A stretch of 64,000 bases of DNA, taken from the NCBI GenBank assembly GCA_014529385.2, contig CM043953.1, positions 74,508,872 through 74,572,871 on the forward strand. The letters are read 5' to 3'. Below are positions 48,202 to 60,364 of the stretch, piece after piece. Both the position numbers and the translations under genes were made by a program. The notes under the pieces are model-generated. The model was not told where the DNA came from. It saw only the letters and a program-made list of their open reading frames with translations, and made no database searches. The stretch comes from Adiantum capillus-veneris. Taxonomy: Eukaryota > Streptophyta > Polypodiopsida > Polypodiales > Pteridaceae. Every line of letters begins with the position of its first letter. Position 1 is the first letter of the stretch.

Positions 48202-51200
48202 TTACCAACACCTATCGTCTGACATGATGTCTGGTGCAAAGCTCATGAGAATCCAAAATCTTTCGGGCTCATGAGGGATACTTGGTGGTTCGATAAGGTC
48301 AACTAACACACCTGTGTCAATGACACTATCATTCTGTCCTAGCTGTTTTCGTAAACGGCTAACATGAAAAACAAGATGAACTCGTGAGTGCTCTGGAAGA
48401 GCTAACTTATAGGCCACTTGACCTTTACGTTTGAGAATAGTAAACAGTCCACAATAGCGTGGTGAAATTTTAGCAACTTTTCCCATCTTTAGACTTTTTG
48501 AATGCTCCGGAACCTTGAGGAAAACCTTGTCTCCTTCTTTGAAAGTAGCAAGAAGATGATGTTCATCTACGTACTTCTTATATCGATCTTGAGCTTGCTT
48601 AACATTTTGTCTAGCAACTTGAAGTATGTCAAAATGATCTTAGAGAAAATCCTTTGCTTGTTGTATCTTCTCCTTAGCCAACCCCACCATAACGGGTGAT
48701 CTAGGTTGAAATCCATATAAAAACATAAATGGACTAAACCCTGTAGTCGCATGCTTTGAACTATTATAAGGTAATTCCAATATAGGTAAGTAGTCTTCCC
48801 AATTGGTTTGCTTCTTGCTAACGTACGCTCGTAGCATATCTTCTAGCACTTGATTAACTCTTTCAATTTGACCATCTGTTTCTCGATGATCAGCCGTACT
48901 TAGATTAAATTTAGTTTCCAAATTTTGAAACACAACTCTCCAAAAGTGATTATCAAAATTTTGATCTCTATCACTAATGATACTAGCTAGAAGACCGTAG
49001 AGTCTATACATATGCTATACAAATAGCTGTGCTAACTACAGTGTCTTAATTGTAGTCTTAGTGGGAATGAACCAACCCATCTTTGTGAGACAGTCTACAA
49101 TTACCCATATGGCATCATGGCCATGATTTTTAGTAGGTAGTCCTACTACAAAATCCATAGAGATACTCTCTCGCTTACCTTGTGGAATCTCTAAAGGATG
49201 TAAAAGGCCACCAACCTTGAGGTGCTTTGCCTTCTTTACTTGACACTATTGGCAATTTAGTACATACTCTTGAACATCATGATGTAAGCCTGGCCAATAA
49301 AATTGTCGTAAACTAAGACATACGTCTTACGAATACGTGGATGACCAGCACTTGGACTATCGTGACACTCAAAGAAGATTTGGCACCTAGTGTTTGAGTC
49401 CTTTGGAACACATACTCTACCCTTGTGGAGTAAGTAGCCATCATCAATGGAAAAATTCCTCCATTGCTTAAGCTCTTCCTGAGTAGGGATAAAGATCTGT
49501 GTGGTGGAGTTTTTATCTGCGCGTGCAGAGACATGTTGATATGGATGTACAGAGACATGTGAGTGTGAGGGATCCCGTTTTAAAACTACACTCCACACTT
49601 TAGCAAATGATTGATCTTGTATACACTCTCCACGTAATGACTCCAAAAATCCACTCTTTATTTCTATGAAAGCAAGTGAATTAATCTGAGGCATCCGACT
49701 TAGTGCATCTGCTACTACATTATATCACCCCTTGCAATATCATAGCTTACAATCATAATCTTGAAGGATTTCTGCCCATCTAGCTTTACGGCCCTTCAAT
49801 TCCATTTAAGTAGTAAAGCATTTGATACTCTCATGGTAAAAAACTACTTCAAACTTGGCACCATATAAATAGTGTCGCCACTTTCGTAAAGAGTGAATTG
49901 TGGCATAGAGCTCTCTCTCATAGACATAATAATTCTGTTGAGCTCTATCTAAATTTTTACTTTCAAAGGCTATAGGTCTTCCCTCCTAGAGAAGTACCGC
50001 ACCAATTGCTTTATCACTAGCATTAGTCTCTACCACAAACGGCTTAAGTGGGTCAATGATTGCTAGGATGGGAGCACTGGCTATAGCTACCTTTTGCTTT
50101 AAGTTGATCCGTCATAGGAACAACAATTTTGGCATAATCATGGATATACTGCCGATAAAATGCAGCCATGCCTAAGAATATTTGAAGTTCCTCAACTGTG
50201 TTGGGATGGGGCCATCGAAGAATGGCAGCGACCTTGTTAGTGTCCATCTTGATGCCATAATAAAAGATCACATGACCGCGGTAATGTATCTATGTTTTAA
50301 AGAAGTCACATTTGCTTTGCTTAGCGTACAGAGTGTGAGCTTGTAGCTATTCGAACACTATCGTAAGTGTTCTATGTGTTCATCTTCAGTCTTATTGTAA
50401 ATGAGAATGTCATCAAGAAAAACCACAACAAATTTTCCAAGATAGGGACGTAAGACACTATCCATGAGTGTCATAATTGTAGCTGGAGCTAAACCAAAAG
50501 CCATAACCAAAAATTCAAAATGCCCGAACCATGTTCTAAAGGCAATTTAGAGATATCTTGCAAAAGGATACACACTTGGTGGTAACCTGAACGAAGATTT
50601 ATCTTTGTATAGTATCTTGCCCCATGCAATTGATCAAACAACTCATCCACTCGAGGTAGAGGATACTTGTTCTTGATGGTTATAGCGTTGAATCCGCAAT
50701 AATCTACGCACATGTGCATAGCACCATCTTTCTTTTTTACCAATAGAATTGGTGATGCCCAAGGCAAAGTGCTAGGTCTAATGAAACCACGGGCGAGGTA
50801 GTTAGCCAACTGACTCTCAACCTCCTTGGATTCCTTAGCACTCATACGATAAGGTGATTTACTCATCGGTTTAGTGCCTGGCAAGACATCTATGCCATGT
50901 TGCACATCACGTGTTGGGGGTAAACCCGATGGTAAATCACTTGAGAATACATCACTATACTCCGTGAGTAAGTGAATCAGCTTTTGCCGTGCAAGTAAAC
51001 TAGAGTTATGCTGGGATGGAGAATCTTGTAATTCCTGTAATGTTTGTTTTACAAGAGTTGCACGTTGCTCGATAGAATTAAACATGAGAGCACTTTGCTC
51101 GGTAGATTTGTTCACTTCTCTTATCATTAGAATTCATTGCACTTTGCATACCAGTACTAGAATTCACAGCACTTTGCTCTTGAGAATTCATAGGACTTGG

Positions 51201-52184
51201 AGACAAGCCAGTAACACAAAAAGACTTCATCTATTAAATTTTCTTTCTGCAAAATAGAAAGCTCGAATGTACATATAAGAGGTGCAGATGGTATATTTTT
51301 CTCACCAAGCAAAAGCACATGTTTACCATTGGCCATAAAGGATAAGGAGTTCTGTTCATAACTAGTGTGCAATGTGTTTCCTAAACCATGCAGCCACTCC
51401 CATCCTAAAACTACATCAGCACGGTCCATGTTCATAACTTGAAAGTCAAGGGTCATCGTATGATCTTGAACAATAAGCTCACCGCTTGAACTACCGTGTC
51501 CCATACTTACTGTGTGTGAGAGAGAGGCCAGACATGCGGCATGCATCCCATGCTAACCAATTCTTATCTTCTTAATTGGGGTCCAAAAACTCTTTGGAGA
51601 AAGAAGCTTGAAATGCAGTCCAAGATGGAGGACGAGCATCTATTGGAAATGTCATCCACCACTTATAGGTTTGTCTTTCAGAGATAGACTTGTTTCCACA
51701 GCCGTCTTTATATCCGAGGTGTGTCTTAATCCATGAATATCACTCCATTTGTGTGATAATGTATTGATCACATCCTTGTTGCGATCAGCTCTTCCCTATG
51801 AAACTCAGGAATGGTGATATTCTTAAGCAATGCTTTGCTACCTTTGGAATCTTCTAAAGCACTTCTCTCTTGGACTGCTTGAGTCGTGCAAGCTTGGGTT
51901 CTTGGAACCATGCCACTTGTGGCTCCTTGAGCCATCTGTGAATTCATAAATTTCACAAGTAGCTCAGTAAGATTTGTAACTTTTGCATTGAGTGCAGATA
52001 GGTTGCGTTCAAGTACGCTTTGGTGATTTTCCAAAGTTTTGAAAGTAGCCATATCTACAAGGCCATGATCTCCTAGATCATCAACATCATGCATATTAGT
52101 GTTAGCAGCACACGTGGTGCCCTAATTTTGATCTACGTGCTCAAAATCAAAAGTGTGTGTAGGTGGGATATCCTCACTGGCCAT
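48202..52184 (-). pseudogene. Gypsy-2 gag-pol, heavily broken
   Basis: Gag starts near 52184 (MASEDIPPTHTF) and is readable at 52094-51768 with a coiled segment. Protease-like sequence is at 51546-51157 (ADVVLGWEWLHGLG). RT is at 51127-50380 with PYRMSAKE, VDYCGFN and INLRSGYHQV, where the first catalytic Asp (normally IDL) reads Asn; FLDDILIY is intact near 50415. RNase H is at 50271-49695 (ending VADALSRMP), with stops. The integrase zinc region is at 49694-49200 and its core at 49140-48640 with SDRDQNFDNHFW and HRETDGQIE. The C-terminal segment is at 48486-48202. More than ten stops or shifts are present. Confidence 0.88.
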
Positions 52185-52560
52185 GGTAAACACACACTAA
52201 TGTAAAGAAAGAAAAAAACATCAACTTGTGCCTTGTAAAGCTTGAAGTCTTTGTGTTTTTTATGCTCAGCAATTTGTGTTGCATGCAACTTTGCCTTGCG
52301 AAAATTGTAGCGCTTCACGTGTCGTTTGTTGTATAAGAACACCTTTGTGGATTCTTTATAAAAACTCGTCGTTTTTGTGAAGGATTTTGTTCACTTTGAA
52401 GCTACCTCCTTGAGGAAAAAAGAATTTTTGGAGGAAAACTTGCCTTCCTCCAAGAAGTGAAAGGAAGGGTGAAACTACTTCCTTGAAGTTTGAAGCTTTC
52501 CCTTTCATTCTAGCTTTCTTGTCAACACAAGTATGCTATCTTTCCTTGCTATACACAAAA

Positions 52561-52635
52561 GGGCTCAATAGCTTGATGGTAGAGTGTTGGCCTCTTACCC
52601 TCATGGGGTGGGTTCAACCCTCCTTCATGCAAGGG
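52561..52635 (+). repeat. tRNA-like (SINE-like) module in the Gypsy-2 leader
   Basis: TAGCTTGATGGTAGAG (52568-52583) matches the A box and D arm of tRNA genes closely, and GGTTCAACCC (52611-52620) is a good B box about 30 bp later. GGGCTCA at 52561 sits where an acceptor strand would start. The T arm pairs only partly and no 3' acceptor strand is clear, so it is a tRNA-derived repeat rather than a working tRNA. It faces opposite to Gypsy-2. Confidence 0.55.
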
Positions 52636-52888
52636 TTAAGTGGACCTTCCTACGTGCGCAACGAATGGAGCCTTCGGAGCCTCGGTGTTGTAGAGTTGTC
52701 GATCGAGTTTGCCTTGGTTTCCCGTTGTGGAGGGCATAGGTGGGGTGGTTTCGGTCGGTTGTCACTGTTTGCCTTCGCACGTTGTGCACCGTTTTGTTGT
52801 AGAGCGGAGATGTCGCTATCTGTGGAACGTGGGAGAGAAGCAACGCATTGCATGCACATGCAGCCCGCTTTTTCCATTTCCCAAAAAT

Positions 52889-52902
52889 AGCTCTAATACC
52901 AA
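52889..52902 (-). other. Gypsy-2 primer binding site
   Basis: TTGGTATTAGAGCT on the minus strand, the initiator-Met type with C to T at one position, adjoins the 5' LTR. Confidence 0.85.
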
Positions 52903-53024
52903 TGAAAGGGTGGTGGTAATGCGTGTGCTAGTCTCCACCCAACCGTTCTATCTTATAGCCTCCCCCTAACGTACACACTTTCCAACTGTGCCGGTGGCCT
53001 TGCCTATAGAACCCATGTCCTACA
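52903..53024 (-). repeat. Gypsy-2 5' LTR
   Basis: 122 bp, followed by the duplication GTATT. It differs from the other LTR mainly by C/T and G/A changes. Confidence 0.92.
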
Positions 53025-53029
53025 GTATT

Positions 53030-53116
53030 AGAAGTGAATCAATCACCTTTATTTTATCTTGATCAATGAAAATCCCATTTTGAAGATTCGCTGCTTGTAG
53101 TTGCTTGCAAACTGAG
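53030..53116 (-). pseudogene. Gypsy-3 RT fragment, upstream of the Gypsy-2 insertion
   Basis: NGIFIDQDKIKVIDSLL reads on the minus strand straight into the piece left of Gypsy-2 once the insertion is ignored. It matches the GI-x-x-DP-x-KI-x-AI region after the RT palm. Coding similarity ends near 53116, where a different repeat begins. Confidence 0.75.
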
Positions 53117-54425
53117 AACTAGGCCAACAAACAAGATGTCAACCAAGGACGGGGCTTGAACCGTAGGTGCATGTAAACAAATAGATAGGTGTCAATCATC
53201 TACTTGACCTTTACAAGGAAAATGCACACAATGTATACACAAAATCTATCTTATATACGATGGCTACACTCTCCAAAACAAGACTTAACGTTGTTGAATA
53301 GTCATAAAACTTAAGGGGTGATGTCTACACACCTAAAGGACACTATCCTAAGGTCTCTAACCCAACTCACTACCTCTAAACACTTGGTGCAAAAATCGCG
53401 TATGAAGACAGACCAAAAATTACAAGTCACCAATTCTAAACGTGTTTAAATATAATGTAGAGTTCTACTTGCCGTGAACACAATGACATATAGAAATCTC
53501 TAATTAAATGCACGGTTAGAGACAAAACACACCTCAAAGCTCTTGGGAGAGCTTTTTGCAAAGAGACCAAAACCATGCAAGCTTGGCGTCGGTGCATAGC
53601 TCTTATCGTTGATAACACAATGGTGAAGATAACTTTGCAATGTAGCATTTGTACTGCACGTAGAGAATAGAAGAAGATCACTCACTCTCTCTCAAAAAAC
53701 TCATGGCACACTTAGTTCAACTCAAAAGTTGATTAATTCAAAAAGTTGTTCTTAAGGTTACAAAAATTGGCTTTTATACCCTAGCCTTGGAGGTTCTAGC
53801 TTATCATAATCATCTCCTGGTTTCTACCATGGGTTCGTCTAATCCACCTACTTAGTATATTACAATCTAGAAACTCAATCAAGTCCTAAAAATAATTACA
53901 TTGACTTTGACGGAATAAATAATACAAAATTGGGTTTTTTTCGTGTTTAGTGGTTAATACTCCCTCCTCTACGTCCATGTCGTCCCTGACATGATGGATC
54001 TTTGTCTTCTGGTCCTTATGTATTGATGTAGCAGTATTCAACTGTTTGTGTCAATGGAAACCTCCTGGATTTAGTAGCTTTAAGTATTTATTCATATTTG
54101 ATGTTGCCCAAGGTGACTGTAGGGTCAAAAAACTTGCTGTCATACGTGAAAAAGACAGTGTAGAAGGCTTCCTCAAAGGCTTGAATGTGATAACTTGGCA
54201 AGAATATCAACCTTTGATAAAACATACGTAACACCTCTGGGTATGGCTATTTTGACAAATCATATGTCATTTTGGTGACAGTGTCGCCCATTGATAGTAG
54301 TCTGGAGTTCGTTGCTTTGGTCGATGCGAACACTTTGAGGCAAGCTAGGAAGGTTTTGCATATTTTTGAGATCATTACACATGTCAAGTCAAGAGATCCA
54401 GTGAACATCTTAATGGTGCCCTTTA
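53113..54425 (-). repeat. Element X left repeat (candidate 3' LTR)
   Basis: It aligns along its length with 58486-59765. Shared marks are AGAACTAGGCCA at the left end, AAACAAATAGATAGGTGTCAA, CTCAAGGGGTGATG-like sequence, TGACATGA near 53996, and a coding-like right part (54480-54000) that matches the ORF at 59823-59353. Confidence 0.75.
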
Positions 54426-57400
54426 GGTTTTTCACCATATAAGATACCCTTATTCTCTCTCCTTCCCTATGTGGTAGCATTGACGGGTAGTTAAGTAAGG
54501 TAGGATGCTTCTTCAGGAGCTAGAATGGTTTTCCCATGTGTGTACGTGAGATACCCTTATTCTCTCTCCTTCCGTATGTGGTAGCATTGACGGGTAGTTA
54601 AGTAAGGTAGGATGCTTCTTCAGGAGTCTAGAATGGTTTGCCCATGTGCGTATGTGAGGTACTGGATAGAAAAATGTGTCATCCCTTATGATTTTTGGGG
54701 CTTCCACCAAGTACTTTAGAAATACGGGGTACTTGGGGAGCCACCCTTTTCTTCACTTTGGCTGGGAGTCCACAATTCTCTTTGTAATTTCTAGGTCCTT
54801 GAAATCCCCTTCATATACTGGCTCTATGCCTTCTACCTCAACTCTTTTCATTATGGTAAGGACTTCATACTTCAAGAGAGGATAGGGGAGTGACGGTTGT
54901 ATCCACTCTTCCCTAAGAACATTTGTGGCTAGCCCTTGAACTCCAAGTGAGTGGATCATCCTCTTTTCCAATTCCAAGACTCCCGTATGGTCTTCTGTTG
55001 TATCTTGTTCAATCAGAGTTTGGATGTGTGCCTTCTCTTCTACTGTCAGCGGTTGTTCCTCCTCTCCTTGCGCATGTCAGTGCTGCTGTAGGTGTTGTAG
55101 ATCTTCTGCATCTTCAAGAACCTCCATGGGCTCATGTTCTACGTTGATGCCCAGGTCACTAGGTTTTGGCTCCATCTCACATGATTTTGCCTGTTCTACT
55201 TCTTGTTGGAGCCTCGACAACTGCTGCTGGGCCAGGATGTCCTTCCTTGTGGACTCTTCTGCTTGATCTACTAATAGATATTGTAGATTTTCTAGCTGGA
55301 GTCTGAGGTGTTCATTCTCTTTTTGTAGTTCTTGATGGTTGGCTAAGAATCTCTCTTCTGCGGCTAGGGAACCTTCTACCATATGCATTCTATGTCTTTG
55401 TTCCAGTCGTAATTCCTTCTGTAGTGCAATGACTTGAGCCTCCAAGGCTTGTATAGCTGGGCTATGTGCTCCTCTACCTGCTCTTGCAGCTCTTGGGTTT
55501 TGTTTGAGTCTCTGTATTGTCAAATCTTAGAGCTCTAACTTGGATTTTAGCTCCACTACCTCATATTTGGCTACCTCCAACTCATCCTCTATCTTTTCTT
55601 TCTCTTCATGCAAACTCTTGACTTCTCATGAGACCTCTTCCGTATGCACTGTAAGAGTTTCTCATTCACTCTCAGCATCCTTTAGTGTTTTATTGAGAGT
55701 CTCAAGCTTGTTCTGCCATGTCAGCTCTTTGACTTGTCATTCAGAGAGTTGTGGTGAGGGTTTCATAATCTTCTTGCATATTTTTCTCCTTTGTGGGTAG
55801 CATGCTATTCTCTTCTACGAGTGTAAGAGATCGCATTCTAATTTTATCTATTATTTGGTGAGCATATCTTGCATCTTCTTCATTATTTGTTACCATGTTT
55901 CTTTATGGCCTAGGGCGTGGGCCTGAAAATGGAACCTGATGTCCCATTCTTAGCATTACCCCCACTGGAGGTGGCCTCCAGGGGTTGGCCAAAGGTCTCC
56001 ATTGTGGTATTGGTGGAACATGTACCAACCCTGGTACTCCAGGTGGTAAGGTGACTCCACTTATGGTGGTCTTCTCTCTGTATCTTGGTCCTTGAGCTTT
56101 TCTTCATCTCTCTCTCTTTGTCTTTTGCATCCCATGGTGGAATAGAGGTACCATATATAGCCTCAGACGCATCCTCAGGTGAATATCTAGCTTGAAGGAG
56201 GTCTTCATAGTGCATCTTTGTGCTTTTTCTTTTTATTTTGGTGTCAATTGAGCCTTTGTTTTCTTCTTTAGTAAGTCCCTCTATTGTGATGCCGAGAGTT
56301 TAGGGCTTGGAGGTAGAGAGGTAGGTCCCGGGGAAGGTTTATGTGGTGAAGTATTCACTCCTTTCTCACTTTCTTTGTCATCTTTCTCTTGTGTTTTTGG
56401 CATCTCTTTCAACTTCTTTTTGATATCTTGGACTTCTTCTACTGTGAAAGGCTCTAGATTTTGCTGTTTGATCAATATTCTAGATTCTTAATAGGCTTGA
56501 ATGTAGTGATCGAGCTGATCTTCTAGTGGTCTTGAGGAGCTGCCCCCGATCTTTGCAGGATTTGATACCCAATACTCTTCAAAGTCTCCTTTTAAAGCTC
56601 TCTCAACCTTGAATTTCCGAATCAATCTCTCGATAGGCTCTAGCTTCCTTTTGAGCCATGTAGTGGTGGCAGGTGGTTCCACTGGTGGTTCATTTTGTAC
56701 ATCCTCTTTTAGTCGCAATCACTCGTTTTGTGTAGGTGGACCTGGCCACTGTCCTCTGGCTCTGATAGCCTCATATGAAATTATTGTCAAAATCTCTCCA
56801 CCTCCAATGTATTTTGGTTTCTCCATACCCATTCTAACCACTTGCTCATGCAGATACTGGGCATGGTTCACTTCTTTGGGCACACTGCTTCTTTAATGCC
56901 CATGTGATTGTGGTTGCTACTGTGTATGGAGGTGTTGTGTACTTTTCTGGTCGGCTACTGCAAACATGAAAGTATTGCTTGTAAAGATTGCAAATTTTTG
57001 CAGCCCTTGGATCCTCTAGGTCTTTAAATGTGGGATTGGTCTTTTTATTAGAGTAGACCTTCACATCATCTCTCCTTTATCTCAAAGAGATGCCCTTATT
57101 GTGGAGCTTTAGAGCATCTGCAATGATTTGAGGGGTAATTACCACCTCGGTCTTCTAGCCATCCAAATTAGTAATCACTGCTTTGACTTTTTTTTGAATG
57201 GAGCTGACTAGCTCGTAGACTCTTTGTGTGTCCACTCCTATTGGTTTTGTTGTGAAGAATTTATATAAATCTTCTCTCTTTAGCTGGTTGAGAGTCTCTT
57301 CTTTGTTTGCATATTCCATGATTTCTTGTGGATTTATTGGGATATTCACGGTATTTCCTTGTGGAATTCTGAATGTACCTTGGTACACTTCCAATCCTTT

Positions 57401-57538
57401 CCTTTCCAATGTGGCTTCATCTACCCATGCCTTTTCTAGCTTCAGTGTCTCTTCAGGTATCATGTATGGTTCATTGGATGCAATGATATCCTTTAAGGAC
57501 AACCTCTTCTTCTTTTCTGGTGATTTGTTGGCTTCCAT
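54006..57538 (-). pseudogene. Element X protein, unrecognised, about 1,150 codons, broken
   Basis: Minus strand from the ATG at 57538 (MEANKSPEKKKRLSLKD). In order: an N-terminal domain (57538-56850) with YELVSSIQKKVKAVITNLDG and YTTPPYTVATTITWA; a segment with FEEYWVSNPAKIGG (56718-56488); a Lys/Glu region, then PSPGPTSLPPSPKLS (56475-56281); YGTSIPPWD (about 56150); a strong coiled coil, about 55523-55180, with LQKELRLEQ and LQLENLQYLLV heptads; and a C-terminal domain (54977-54006) with DLEITKR, then TCKTFLACLKVFA-like and FYQRLIFLPSYH. At least eight stops or shifts. A structural, gag-like role is possible. I see no enzyme motif, and only a vague likeness to plant mobile-element proteins. 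Confidence 0.5.
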
Positions 57539-58485
57539 TGATCCTGGGAGCACTCCAAGTGCAAAAGTTAGCATTGTTGACGAAATTTGGAATTTTCTTA
57601 GTTTTTAGCAATCCAAACGACTTCAAATTTGAAACACAAGCTAATAAGGGCCTAAGGATGTTATGCATGTGGTCAAAGATGCATCTTGGGTGCAGAGGAA
57701 GTAAGCATACTACATGGAGGAAACATGGTGAGGATCCTACCTCTCAGATTTGGCGCAAACTAGTGTCCTGTGTGTGTCGTACGAAGTCGTAGAAAACTAG
57801 TGTCCTGTGTGTGTCGTACGAAGTCGTAGAAAACTAGTGTCCTGTGTGTGTCGTATGAATTCGTAGAAAGTTTGTGCGTTGTAGTTCTCTCTAGCTCTCT
57901 CTAACTTGTGAAGAGCAGAAATGAGAGAATAAGTGAGGCCAAAATATCTTATATTGGGGTTTCCCAAACCACTTTCCATGAAATTTGACATGTGCTTTTA
58001 TCTTGTGTGAAATGCACTTTAGGATCAAAAGCTTTCTCATTTGGTCTCCGTTTGGCCCAATTTTGGATAATTTGTCCTTTCGTCTAAAAACTGGCAAGAT
58101 TGGGATTCTGCAACTGTTTTCCACAATTGTGCCTAGGCTTCACCATATGATGTCCTTTGTTTACTGATCATTCCTTTTGTCATTCCAAATCCATCTCACT
58201 TTCTTTTTCTATGTTTCTTTATTTTTTTCAAGAAATGAGTAAAAATAGAAGGAAAATAACTGAAGTAACTTTCAAAATATCAATAAATCAAAATAGATAG
58301 AAAACAACACAATGAAACATTATGTATAGTTATCCATAATACAAATTGCTCTGTTTTTCTCACTTTTATGCATGAAAACTGTTATTTCTACATATATACA
58401 CACACCTAGAGACTCATTACTTATGTTTGTCCTCATCTCTCTATTGAATCACATTACATAAGGACATAATATACTTGGGTTCACC
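57539..58485. other. Element X upstream internal region
   Basis: Non-coding as far as I can see. It holds a 37-bp tandem repeat (57757-57867) and AT-rich sequence, and it would be the 5' leader if element X is an LTR element in minus orientation. Confidence 0.45.
57757..57867. repeat. 37-bp tandem repeat, three copies
   Basis: The unit starts ACTAGTGTCCTGTGTGTGTC at 57759, 57796 and 57833. The last copy has two or three changes. Confidence 0.9.
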
Positions 58486-59765
58486 AGAACTAGGCCAGCA
58501 AACAAGATGTCAACCAAGGATGGAGCTCGATCCGTAGATGCATGAAAACAAATAGATAGGTGTCAATCGCCTACTTGAACTTCTAGAGACAATCACTGCC
58601 AAGGGAAATCAACTCAAAGCTTACTATGTGTACGCAATCGCTACCTTACCTACGATGCTTATGCTCTCTGAAACATGACATAATGTTGTCGAATCATCAC
58701 AAAACTCAAGGGGTAACCTCTACCACCTAGAGGATTCTACCCTTAAATCTCTAACCCAATCTACTATCTGCAAACACTTGGTGCGGAAATTGCATACGAA
58801 GATACACCAAAAATTAGAGGTCTTCGATTCTCAACGTACTTAGGCCTAAAGTGTAGTTTAACTCATCGTGAACGCAATGACTTAAAGGAATCACAAAATG
58901 GATACACGGTTAGAGAGAAAAATCACTTCAAATCTTGTGGGAGAGCTCTCCTCTAAGAGACCAAAATCGTGCGAGCTTTGCATTAAAGCATAGCTCTCAC
59001 CGTTGCTAACGCAATGGTGTAGTCATATTCACATTGTAGCTTCTGTAGTGTGTATAGGGAGTAGAAAAAGACCTCGCTCACTCTCTCACACAAAATACAA
59101 AATCATGGCATGCTTAGTTGAGCTCAAAAAGATGATTAATTCAAAAGTTGTTCTTAGGGTTACAAACATTGGCTTATATACCTTAGCCTCGGAGGTACTA
59201 ACTCATCAAAATTACTTTCTACTCTCTACCGTGGGTTTAGCTAGTCCGCATATTTAGTAAGTTACAATCTGGAATCTCGATTGAGTCCCAAAAATAATTA
59301 CAATGGAGTTTATAAAATTAAATAATACAAAAAAGGTGTGTCTTTCGCGTGATCATTTGTTAACACTATCACCCTCTGCATCCATGTTTTCCCTGACATG
59401 ACGAGTCTTTGTCTTTGTTGGGTCTCCACGATGAACCCTTGCTAAATGGAAGCATGGTGCCTTCAATAGCTTGTAGGTGAATAATCCTATGTAAAATGCT
59501 TCTTCAAAAGCATGCACGTGGTAGCTTGGCAAGAACATTAGTCTTTGATAGAATAGATGTAGCACCTCTCGTGATGGATGCTTTGAAAAATCATATGTCA
59601 TCTTGGTGACAATGTTGCCCATTGACAGTAGACTTGAGACTGTGGATTTATGCGGCGCAAACACCTCAATGCAGGCTAGCAATGTTTTACATATCGTCCT
59701 AATACGTATTACAAAACTCAAGTCAGGGGAGCGAGTGAAAATCTTAATGGCACTCGTTGCTTTGT
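58486..59765 (-). repeat. Element X right repeat (candidate 5' LTR)
   Basis: It is the counterpart of 53113-54425. A clean 156-codon minus frame (59823-59353) crosses its right edge and matches the C-terminal end of the element X protein. If this is an LTR, it carries the end of the coding region. Confidence 0.7.
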
Positions 59766-60364
59766 TTAGTAGCACATGAGTGTGGCCTTGTTTATCCCAA
59801 TGCAAAAAATTTGTTACAAGCAAGTCCTAGGCAGGGTTTTGAGCAAGCTGACTCAGTTTGAGACTCAAAGTGTTTTTGTTGACCCGTTTTTAGTTTGGTG
59901 CCCAATTTTGGTATGGTTGAAATTCTATCGTTGTTTCCCAGAAAACACACTTATGGCATGTGATAACTAAAAAATAAGAACATTTCTAGGGAGATTTAGG
60001 TGCACTTTACATCACGTCATTTTGCCAATCAAGGTGCGAGTAATCCTCAAAACATTGATTTTCTAGGTGAGAAAGTGGGAAAAGTGACAAATCAAAAGAG
60101 AGGAAAAGGCCACATGGTTCTCCTCCTTTATCCCATATAGAGATGTCTCCCATTGGATTCTAGCATATATATGTAAGCATTGATTCACTATATATCATAA
60201 GACCAAGAGCAAGGCCATTCTCATGACTAGGGTCGGGCCAGGGTCAATTAGGGTCCTTTGTTTTACAGATCTTTTTTTTCAAATCAAGTTGCTCTAGGTT
60301 ATTTTGGTCTTTTTTTGCCTTTCCTTTCATAGCCAAATCCTAGGAGTCACGTGTTCATGGTCAG
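59766..60364. other. Spacer without recognised gene
   Basis: AT-rich, with no family-like ORF or repeat that I could pair. Confidence 0.5.

Larger units (their letters stand above)
47969..53024 (-). mobile_element. Gypsy-2, complete but decayed Ty3/Gypsy with 122-bp LTRs, nested in Gypsy-3
   Basis: It is 5056 bp with LTRs 47969-48090 and 52903-53024, both TGAAAGGG...TACA and 122 bp long. The perfect duplication GTATT is at 47964-47968 and 53025-53029. On the minus strand the primer site TTGGTATTAGAGCT (52889-52902) is one base off the initiator-Met type, and the polypurine tract AAGGGGGGGTAA lies at 48091-48102. The LTRs differ at many positions, mostly transitions, so the insertion is old. 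Domain order is gag-PR-RT-RH-IN. Confidence 0.93.
53113..59765 (-). mobile_element. Element X: LTR-like repeats around a long pol-less ORF
   Basis: Two diverged direct repeats of about 1.3 kb (53113-54425 and 58486-59765) flank about 4 kb. On the minus strand the right repeat ends GGCCTAGTTC and is followed directly by TGGTGAACCCAAG, which starts with TGG as a primer site should. The left repeat is preceded by AAAGGG, a possible polypurine tract. The internal part codes for one long decayed protein without visible protease, RT or integrase. No matching target duplication was found, so a large non-autonomous LTR element is the best guess, and two tandem truncated copies the alternative. Confidence 0.45.

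Noticed and set aside
52483-52969. Plus- and minus-strand ORFs of 72-135 codons near 52.5-52.9 kb
   Set aside because: They overlap the Gypsy-2 leader, the tRNA-like module and the LTR, and show no conserved protein features.
53147-53200. A third SINE head at the edge of element X (GGTTCAAGCCCC on the minus strand)
   Set aside because: The B box is good in one repeat copy but changed in the other, and no convincing A box was found at the right distance.
57757-57867. CRISPR-like array
   Set aside because: The 37-bp units are directly adjacent with no spacers, and the context is a plant genome.
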